Origin: Nomia melanderi | Lineage: Eukaryota; Arthropoda; Insecta; Hymenoptera; Halictidae | Length of the DNA: 64,000 nucleotides | Direction: 5' to 3' | Assembly: GCF_051020985.1 (NCBI RefSeq) | Contig: NW_027475134.1 | Coordinates: forward strand, 4,960,001 to 5,024,000 | Notes under the pieces: model-generated | The model's input: only the letters and a program-made list of their open reading frames with translations | What the model was told of the DNA's origin: nothing | Databases searched by the model: none | Position numbers and translations under genes: made by a program | Part shown: in pieces, positions 51,237 to 61,060 of the stretch | Numbering within the stretch: the first letter of the stretch is position 1 | Layout: every line of letters begins with the position of its first letter

Positions 51237-53879
51237 CTGGTGATATCTCGGGTGCTATTACAGATAGCGCAATAAATCAAAGTGCATTGTCTGTAGGAGG
51301 CCCTGGCGCACGAATCTGTGCAGCGGGAACGACCTCGGACCACCAGGCGCCGAGAAAACCACCGTCTCATGGGGCCGGACACTCAGGGTCAGGGAAAAAT
51401 CCAATATATATCTGGTGATATCTCGGCTGCTATTACAGATAGCGCAATAAATCAAAGTGCATTGTCTGTAGGAGGCCCTGGCGCATGAATCTGTGCAGCG
51501 GGAACGACCTCGGAGCACCAGGGGCGAGACAACCACCTTCTCATGGGGCCGGACACTCAGGGTCAGGGAAAAATCCAATATATATCTGGTGATATCTCGG
51601 GTCCTATTACAGATAGCGCAATAAATCAAAGTGCATTGCCTGTAGGAGGCCCTGGCGCATGAATCTGTGCAGCGGGAACGTCCTCGGACCTCCAGGGGCC
51701 GAGAAAACCACAGTCTCATGGGGCCGGACACTCAGGGTCAGGGAAAAATACAATATATAGGTGGTGATATCTCGGGTGCTATTACAGATAGCGCAATAAG
51801 TCAAAGTGCATTGTCTGTAGGAGACCCTGGCGCATGAACCTGTGCAGCGGGAACGACCTCGGACCACCAGGGGCCGAGAAAACCACAGTCTCATGCGGCC
51901 GTTCACTCAGGGTCAGGGAAAAATCCAATATATATCTGGTGATATCTCGGGTCCTATTACAGATAGCGCAATAAATCAAAGTGCATTACCTGTAGGAGGC
52001 CCTGGCGCATGAATCTGTGCAGCGGGAACGTCCTCGGACCTCCAGGGGCCGAGAAAACCACAGTCTCATGGGGCCGGACACTCAGGGTCAGGGGAAAATC
52101 CAATATAGATCTGGTGATATCTCGGGTGCTATTACAGATAGCGCAATAAATCAAAGTGCATTGTCTGTAGGAGGCCCTGGCGCATGAATCTGTGCAACGG
52201 GAACGACCTCGGACCACCAGGGGCCGAGAAAACCACAGTCTCATGGGGCCGGACACTCAGGGTCAGGGGAAAATCCAATATATATATGGTGATATCTCGG
52301 GTGCTATTACAGATACCGCAATAAATCAAAGTGCATTGTCTGTAGGAGACCCTGGCGCATGAACCTGTGCAGCGGGAACGACCTCGGACCACCAGGGGCC
52401 GAGAAAACGACCGTCTCATGGGGCCGGACGCTCAGGGTCAGGGAAAAATCCAATATATAGGTGGTGATATCTCGGGTGCTATTACAGATAGCGCAATAAA
52501 TGAAAGTGCATTGTCTGTAGGAGATCCTGGCGCATGAACCTGTGCAGCGGGAACGACCTCGGACCACCAGGGGCCGAGAAAACCACAGTCTCATGGGGCC
52601 GTTCACTCAGGGTCAGGGAAAAATCCAATATATATCTGATGATATCTCGGGTGCTATTAGAGATAGCGCAATAAACCAAAGTGTATTATCTGCAGGAGGC
52701 CCTGGCGCATGAATGTGTGCAGCGGGAACGACCTCGGACCACCAGGGGCCGAGAAAACCGCAGTCTCATGGGGCCGGACACTCAGGGTCAGGGAAAAATC
52801 CAATACATATCTGGTGAAATCTCGGGCGCTATTAGAGATAGCGCAATAAACCAAAGTTAGTTATCTGTAGGAGGCCCTGGCGCATGAATCTGTGCAGCGG
52901 GAACGACCTCGGACCACCAGGGGCCGAGAAAACCACCGTCCCGAGGGGCCGGACACTTAGGGTCAGTGAAAAATCCAATATATACCTGGTGATATCTTGG
53001 GTGCTATTACAGATATCGCAATAAATCAAAGTGAATTATCTGCAGGAGGCCCTGGCGCATGAATCTGTGCAACGGGAACGACCTCGGACCACCAGGGGCC
53101 GAAAAAACCACAGTCTCATGGGGCCGGACACTCAGGGCCAGGGAAAAATCCAATATATATCTGGTGATATCTTGGGTGCTGCTAGAGATAGCGCAATAAA
53201 CCAAGTGAGTTATCTGCAGGAGGCCCTGGCGCATGAATCTGTGCAGCGGGAACGACCTCGGACCCGTAGGGGCCGAGAAAATCACCGTCTCATGGGGCCG
53301 GACAGTCAGGGTCAGGGAAAAATCCTATATATATCTGGTGATTTCTTGGGTGCTATTAGCGATAGCGCAATAAATCAAAGTGCATTGTCTGTAGGAGGCC
53401 CTGGCGCATGAATCTGTGCAGCGGGAACGACCTCGGACCACCAGGGGCCGAGAAAACAACCGTCTCATGGGGCCGGACACTCAGGGTCAGTGAAAAATCC
53501 AATATATACCTGGTGATATCTCGGCTGCTATTACAGATAGCGCAATAAATCAAAGTGCATTGTCTGTAGAAGGCACTGGCGCATGAATCTGTGAAGCGGG
53601 AACGACCTCGGACCACCAGGGACGAGACAACCACCATCTCATGGGGCCGGACACTCAGGGTCAGGGAAAAATCTAATATATATCTGGTGATATCTCGGGT
53701 GCTATTACAGATAGCGCAATAAATCAAAGTGCATTACTTGTAGGAGGCCCTGGCGCATGAATCTGTGCAGCGGGAACGACCTCGGACGACCAGGGGCCGA
53801 GAAAACCACAGTCTCATGGGGCCGGACACTCAGGGTCAGGGGACAATCCAATATATATCTGGTGATATCTCGGGCGCTA

Positions 53880-56370
53880 TTAGAGATAGCGCAATAAACC
53901 AAAGTGCATTGTCTGCAGAAAGCCCTGGCGCATGATTCTGTGCAACGGGAACGACCTCGGACCACCAGGGGCCGAGAAAACCACAGTCTCATGGGGCCGG
54001 ACACTCAGGGTCAGGGGAAAATCCAATATATATCTAGTGATATCTCGGGTGCTATTACAGATAGCGCAATAAATCAAACTACATTGTCTGTAGGAGGCCC
54101 TGGCGCATGAATTTGTGCAGCGGGAACGACCTCGGACCACCAGGGGCCGAGAAAACCAGTCTCATGGGGCCGGACACTCAGGGTCAGGGGAAAATCCAAA
54201 ATATATCTGGTGATATCTCGGGTGCTATTAGAGATAGCGCAATAAACCAAAGTGAATTATCTGCAGGAGGCCCTGGCGCATGAATCTGTGCAACGGGGAC
54301 GACCTCGTACCACCAGGAGCCGAGAAAACCACAGTCTCATTGGGCCGGACACTCAGGGTCTGGGCAAAATCCAATATATATCTGGTGATATCTCGGGTGC
54401 TATTAGAGATAGCGCAATAAACCAAAGTGAATTATCTGCAGGAGGCCCTGGCGCATGAATCTGTGCAGCGGGAACGACCTCGGTCCACTAGGGGCCGAGA
54501 AAACCACCGTCTCATGGGGCTGGACACTCAGGTTGAGGGAAATATCCAATATATATCTGGTGATATCTCGGGTGCTATTGCAGATAGCGCAATAAATCAA
54601 AGTGCATTTTTAGTAGGAGGCCCCGGCGCATGAATCTGTGCAACGGGAACGACCTCGGACCACCAGGGGCCGAGGAGACCACCGTCTCATGGGGCCGGAC
54701 ACTCAGGGTCAGTGAAAAATCCAATATATATCTGGTGATATCTTGGGTGCTGTTAGAGATAGCGCAATAAACCAAAGTGAATTATCTGCAGGAGGCCCTG
54801 GCGCATGAATCTGTGCAGCGGGAACGACCTCGGACCCGTAGGGGCCGACAAAATCACCGTCTCATGGGGCCGGACAGTCAGGGTCAGGGAAAAATCCTAT
54901 ATATATCTGGTGATATCTTGAGTGCTATTAGAGATAGCGCAATAAATCAAAGTGCATTGTCTGTAGGAGGCCCTGGCGCATGAATCTGTGCAGCGGGAAC
55001 GACCTCGCACCACCAGGGGCCGAGAAAACAACCGTCTCATGGGGCCGGACACTCAGGGTCAGGGAAAAATCCAATATATATCTGGTGATATCTCGGGTGC
55101 TATTACAGATAGCGCAATAAATCAAAGTGCATTACTTGTAGGAGGCCCTGGCGCATGAATCTGTGCAGCGGGAACGACCTCGGACCAGCAGGGGCCGAGA
55201 AAACCAGTCTCATGGGGCCGGACACTCAGGGTCAGGGGAAAATCCAATATATATCTGGTGATATCTCGGGTGCTATTACAGATAGCGCAATAAATCAAAG
55301 TGCATTACTTGTAGGAGGCCCTGGCGCATGAATATGTGCAGCGGGAACGACCTCGGACGACCAGGGGCCGAGAAAACCACAGTCTCATGGGGCAGGACAC
55401 TCAGGGTCAGGGGAAAATCCAATATATATCTGGTGATATCTCGGGTGCTATTAGAGATAGCGCAATAAACCAAAGTGCATTGTCTGCAGAAAGCCCTGGC
55501 GCATGATTCTGTGCAACGGGAACGACCTCGGACCACCAGGGGCCGAGAAAACCACAGTCTCATGGGGCCGGACACTCAGGGTCAGGGGAAAATCCAATAT
55601 ATATCTAGTGATATCTCGGGTGCTATTACAGATAGCGCAATAAATCAAACTACATTGTCTGTAGGAGGCCCTGGCGCATGAATTTGTGCAGCGGGAACGA
55701 CCTCGGACCACCAGGGGCCGAGAAAACCAGTCTCATGGGGCCGGACACTCAGGGTCAGGGGAAAATCCAAAATATATCTGGTGATATCTCGGGTGCTATT
55801 AGAGATAGCGCAATAAACCAAAGTGAATTATCTGCAGGAGGCCCTGGCGCATGAATCTGTGCAACGGGGACGACCTCGTACCACCAGGAGCCGAGAAAAC
55901 CACAGTCTCATGGGGCCGGACACTCAGGGTCTGGGCAAAATCCAATATATATCTGGTGATATCTCGGGTGCTATTAGAGATAGCGCAATAAACCAAAGTG
56001 AATTATCTGCAGGAGGCCCTGGCGCATGAATCTGTGCAGCGGGAACGACCTCGGTCCACTAGGGGCCGAGAAAACCACCGTCTCATGGGGCTGGACACTC
56101 AGGTTGAGGGAAATATCCAATATATATCTGGTGATATCTCGGGTGCTATTGCAGATAGCGCAATAAATCAAAGTGCATTTTTAGTAGGAGGCCCCGGCGC
56201 ATGAATCTGTGCAACGGGAACGACCTCGGACCACCAGGGGCCGAGGAGACCACCGTCTCATGGGGCCGGACACTCAGGGTCAGTGAAAAATCCAATATAT
56301 ATCTGGTGATATCTTGGGTGCTGTTAGAGATAGCGCAATAAACCAAAGTGAATTATCTGCAGGAGGCCCT
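53880..56370 (+). repeat. 1,571-bp tandem duplication
   Basis: About 53,890-54,800 is repeated at 55,460-56,370 with a shift of 1,571 bp, which is nine monomers minus the two 2-bp deletions contained in the unit. Both copies have TGCAGAAAGCCC with ATGATTCTG, CTAGTGATATC, AACTACATTG and CCTCGTACC, the last two being private to this pair. Confidence 0.88.
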
Positions 56371-56439
56371 GGCGCATGAATCTGTGCAGCGGGAACGACC
56401 TCGGACCAGCAGGGGCCGAGAAAACCAGTCTCATGGGGC

Positions 56440-57700
56440 CGGACACTCAGGATCAGGGGAAAATCCAATATATATCTGGTGTTATCTCGGGTGCTATTAC
56501 AGATAGCGCAATAAATCAAAGTGCATTACTTGTAGGAGGCCCTGGCGCATGAATATGTGCAGCGGGAACGACCTCGGACGACCAGGGGCCGAGAAAACCA
56601 CAGTCTCATGGGGCAGGACACTCAGGGTCAGGGGAAAATCCAATATATATCTGGTGATATCTCGGGTGCTATTAGAGATAGCGCAATAAACCAAAGTGAA
56701 TTATCTGCAGGAGGCCGTGGCGCATGAATCTGTGCAACGGAACGACCTCGGACCACCAGGGGCCGAGAAAACCACAGTCTCATGGGGCCGGACACTCAGG
56801 GTCAGGGGAAAATCCAATATATAACTGGTGATATCTCGGGTGCTATTACAGATAGCGCAATAAATCAAAGTGCATTGTCTGTAGGAGGCCCTGGCGCATG
56901 TATCTGTGCAGCGGGAACGACCTCGGACCACCAGGGGCCGAGAAAACCACAGTCTCATGGGGCCGGACACTCAGGGTCAGGGGAAAATCCAATATATATC
57001 TGGTGATATCTCGGGTGCTATTACAGATAGCGTAATAAATCAAAGTGCATTGTCTGTAGGCGGCCCTGGCGCATGTATCTGTGCAGCGGGAACGACCTCG
57101 GACCACCAGGGGCCGAGAAAACCACAGTCTCATGGGGCCGGACACTCATGGTCAGGGAAAAGTCCAATATATAACTGGTGATATCTCGGGTGCTATTACA
57201 GATAGCGCAATAAACCAAAGTGAATTATCTGCAGGAGGCCCTGGCGCATGCATCTGTGCAGCGGGAACGACCTCGGACCGCCAGGGGCCGAGAAAACCAC
57301 CGTCTCATGGGGCCGGTCACTCTGGGTCATTGAAAAATGCAATATATATGTGGTGATATCTCGGGTGCTATTACAGATAGCGCAATAAATCAAAGTGCAT
57401 TGTCTGTAGGAGGCCCTGGCGCATGAACCTGTGCAGCGGGAACGACCTCGGACCACCAGGGGCCGAGAAAACTACAGTCTTATGCGGCCGCACACTCAGG
57501 GTCTGGGGAAAATCCAATATATATCTGGTGATATCTCGGGTGCTATTAGAGATAGCGCAATAAATCAAAGTGAATTGTCTGTAGGAGGCCCTGGCGCATG
57601 AACCTGTGCAGCGGGAACGACCTCGGACCACCAGGGGCCGAGAAAACTACAGTCTCATGGGGGCGGACACTCAGGGTCTGGGGAAAATCCAATATATATC
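56440..57700 (+). repeat. Block repeated at 61,860-63,290 with one extra monomer
   Basis: The left part repeats with a shift of 5,418 bp and the right part with a shift of 5,593 bp, so the downstream copy contains one additional 175-bp unit at about 62,580-62,750. Markers are AATATGTGCAGCGG, GGGGCAGGACAC, GCAACGGAACG (1-bp loss), ATATAACTGG, TAGGCGGCCC, CTCATGGTC with AAAGTCC, and TCTTATGCGGCCGC. Confidence 0.87.
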
Positions 57701-57899
57701 TGGTGATATCTCGGTTCCTATTACAGATAGCGAAATAAACCAAAGCGAATTATCTGCAGGAGGCCCTGGCGCATGAATCTGTGCAGCGGGAACGACCTCG
57801 GACCACCAGGAGCCGAGAAAACCACCGTCTCATGGGGCCGGACACTCAGGGTCAGGGAAAAATCCAATATATATCTGGTGATATCTCGGGTGCTATTAG

Positions 57900-60800
57900 A
57901 TACAGCGCAATAAACCAAAGTGAATTATCTGCAGGAGGCCCTGGCGCATGAATCTGGGAAGCGGGAACGACCTCGGACCACCAGGGGCCGAGAAAACCAC
58001 CGTCTCATGGGGCCGGACACTCAGAGTCAGGGGAAAATCCAATATATATCTGGTGATATCTCGGGTGCTATTAGAGATAGCGCAATAAACGAAAGTGAAT
58101 TATCTGCAGGAGGCCCTGGCGCATGAATCTGTGCAGCGGGAACGACCTCGGACCACCAGGAGCCGAGAAAACCACCGTCTCATGGGGCCGGACACTCAGG
58201 GTCAGGGGAAAATCCAATAAATATCTGGTGATATCTCGGGTGCTATTAGAGATAGCGCAATAAATCAAAGTGCATTGTCTGTAGGAGGCCCTGGCGCATG
58301 AACCTGTGCAGCGGGAACGACCTCGGACCACCAGGGGCCGAGAAAACTACAGTCTCATGGGGGCGGACACTCAGGGTCTGGGGAAAATCCAATATATATC
58401 TGGTGATATCTCGGTTCCTATTACAGATAGCGAAATAAACCAAAGCGAATTATCTGCAGGAGGCCCTGGCGCATGAATCTGTGCAGCGGGAACGACCTCG
58501 GTCCACCAGGGGCCGAGAAAACCACCGTCTCATGGGGCTGGACACTCAGGGTGAGGGAAATATCCAATATATATCTGGTGATATCTCGGGTGCTATTACA
58601 GATAGCGCAATGAATCAAAGTGCATTGTCTGTAGGAGGCCCTGGCGCATGAATCTGTGCAGCGGGAACGACCTCGGACCACCAGGGGCCGAGAAAAACAA
58701 CGTCTCATGGGGCTGGACACTCAGGGTGAGGGAAATATCCAATATATATCTGGTGATATCTCGGGTGCTATTAGAGATAGCGCAATAAACCAAAGTGAAT
58801 TATCTGCAGGAGGCCCTGCCGCATGAATCGGTGCAACGGGAACGACCTCGGACCACCACGGGCCGAGAAAACCACAGTCTCATGGGGCCGGACACTCAGG
58901 GTCAGTGAAAAATCCAATATATATCTGGTGATATCTCGGGTGCTATTAGTGATAGCGCAATAAACCAAAGTGAATTGTCTGCAAGAGGCCCTGGTGCATG
59001 AATCTGTGCAGCGGGAACGACCTCGGATCACCAGGGGCCGAGAAAACCACCATCTCATGGGGCCGGACACTCAGGTTCAGGGGAAAATCCAATATATATC
59101 TGGTGATATCTCGGGTGCTATTAGAGATAGCGCAATAAACCAAAGTGCATTGTCTGCAGAAAGCCCTGGCGCATGATTCTGTGCAACGGGAACGACCTCG
59201 GACCACCAGGGGCCGAGAAAACCACAGTCTCATGGGGCCGGACACTCAGGGTCAGGGGAAAATCCAATATATATCTAGTGATATCTCGGGTGCTATTACA
59301 GATAGCGCAATAAATCAAACTGCATTGTCTGTAGGAGGCCCTGGCGCATGAATTTGTGCAGCGGGAACGACCTCGGACCACCAGGGGCCGAGAAAACCAG
59401 TCTCATGGGGCCGGACACTCAGGGTCAGGGGAAAATCCAAAATATATCTGGTGATATCTCGGGTGCTATTAGAGATAGCGCAATAAACCAAAGTGAATTA
59501 TCTGCAGGAGGCCCTGGCGCATGAATCTGTGCAACGGGGACGACCTCGGACCACCAGGAGCCGAGAAAACCACAGTCTCATGGGGCCGGACACTCAGGGT
59601 CTGGGCAAAATCCAATATATATCTGGTGATATCTCGGGTGCTATTAGAGATAGCGCAATAAATCAAAGTGAATTGTCTGTAGGAGGCCCTGGCGCATGAA
59701 CCTGTGCAGCGGGAACGACCTCGGACCACCAGGGGCCGAGAAAACTACAGTCTCATGGGGGCGGACACTCAGGGTCTGGGGAAAATCCAATATATATCTG
59801 GTGATATCTCGGTTCCTATTACAGATAGCGAAATAAACCAAAGCGAATTATCTGCAGGAGGCCCTGGCGCATGAATCTGTGCAGCGGGAACGACCTCGGA
59901 CCACCAGGAGCCGAGAAAACCACCGTCTCATGGGGCCGGACACTCAGGGTCAGGGAAAAATCCAATATATATCTGGTGATATCTCGGGTGCTATTAGAGA
60001 TAGCGCAATAAACCAAAGTGAGTTATCTGCAGAAGGCCCTGGCGCATGAATCTGTGCAGCGGGAACGACCTCGGTCCACCAGGGCCGAGAAAACCACCGT
60101 CTCATGGGGCTGGACACTCAGGGTGAGGGGAAAATCCAATATATATCTGGTGATATCTCGGGTGCTATTAGATACAGCGCAATAAACCAAAGTGAATTAT
60201 CTGCAGGAGGCCCTGGCGCATGAATCTGGGAAGCGGGAACGACCTCGGACCACCAGGGGCCGAGAAAACCACCGTCTCATGGGGCCGGACACTCAGAGTC
60301 AGGGGAAAATCCAATATATATCTGGTGATATCTCGGGTGCTATTAGAGATAGCGCAATAAACGAAAGTGAATTATCTGCAGGAGGCCCTGGCGCATGAAT
60401 CTGTGCAGCGGGAACGACCTCGGACCACCAGGAGCCGAGAAAACCACCGTCTCATGGGGCCGGACACTCAGGGTCAGGGGAAAATCCAATAAATATCTGG
60501 TGATATCTCGGGTGCTATTAGAGATAGCGCAATAAATCAAAGTGCATTGTCTGTAGGAGGCCCTGGCGCATGAACCTGTGCAGCGGGAACGACCTCGGAC
60601 CACCAGGGGCCGAGAAAACTACAGTCTCATGGGGGCGGACACTCAGGGTCTGGGGAAAATCCAATATATATCTGGTGATATCTCGGTTCCTATTACAGAT
60701 AGCGAAATAAACCAAAGCGAATTATCTGCAGGAGGCCCTGGCGCATGAATCTGTGCAGCGGGAACGACCTCGGTCCACCAGGGGCCGAGAAAACCACCGT

Positions 60801-61060
60801 CTCATGGGGCTGGACACTCAGGGTGAGGGAAATATCCAATATATATCTGGTGATATCTCGGGTGCTATTACAGATAGCGCAATGAATCAAAGTGCATTGT
60901 CTGTAGGAGGCCCTGGCGCATGAATCTGTGCAGCGGGAACGACCTCGGACCACCAGGGGCCGAGAAAAACAACGTCTCATGGGGCTGGACACTCAGGGTG
61001 AGGGAAATATCCAATATATATCTGGTGATATCTCGGGTGCTATTAGAGATAGCGCAATAA
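57900..61060 (+). repeat. 2,272-bp-spaced block, two copies and a third at the right edge
   Basis: 57,900-58,790 matches 60,172-61,060 (shift 2,272 bp), and about 59,980-60,680 matches 63,300-64,000 (shift 3,320 bp), where it runs out of the window. Markers: ATTAGATACAGCGC, TCTGGGAAGCGGG with ACTCAGAGTC, AAACGAAAG, CCAATAAATATC, GGGGGCGGACAC, CTCGGTTCC and GAAAAACAACG. A further AGATACAGCGC unit stands near 61,395. Confidence 0.87.
58800..59630 (+). repeat. Distant copy of 48,490-49,320
   Basis: About five monomers match 48,490-49,320 with a shift of 10,308 bp (59 monomers minus 17 bp). Shared markers are CTGCCGCATGAATCGG, CACCACGGGCC, TTGTCTGCAAGAGG with GGTGCATG, TGCAGAAAGCCC with ATGATTCTG, CTAGTGATATC and the 2-bp-deleted unit. 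The two copies flank the 53.9-56.4 kb duplication that contains part of the same set. Confidence 0.82.
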
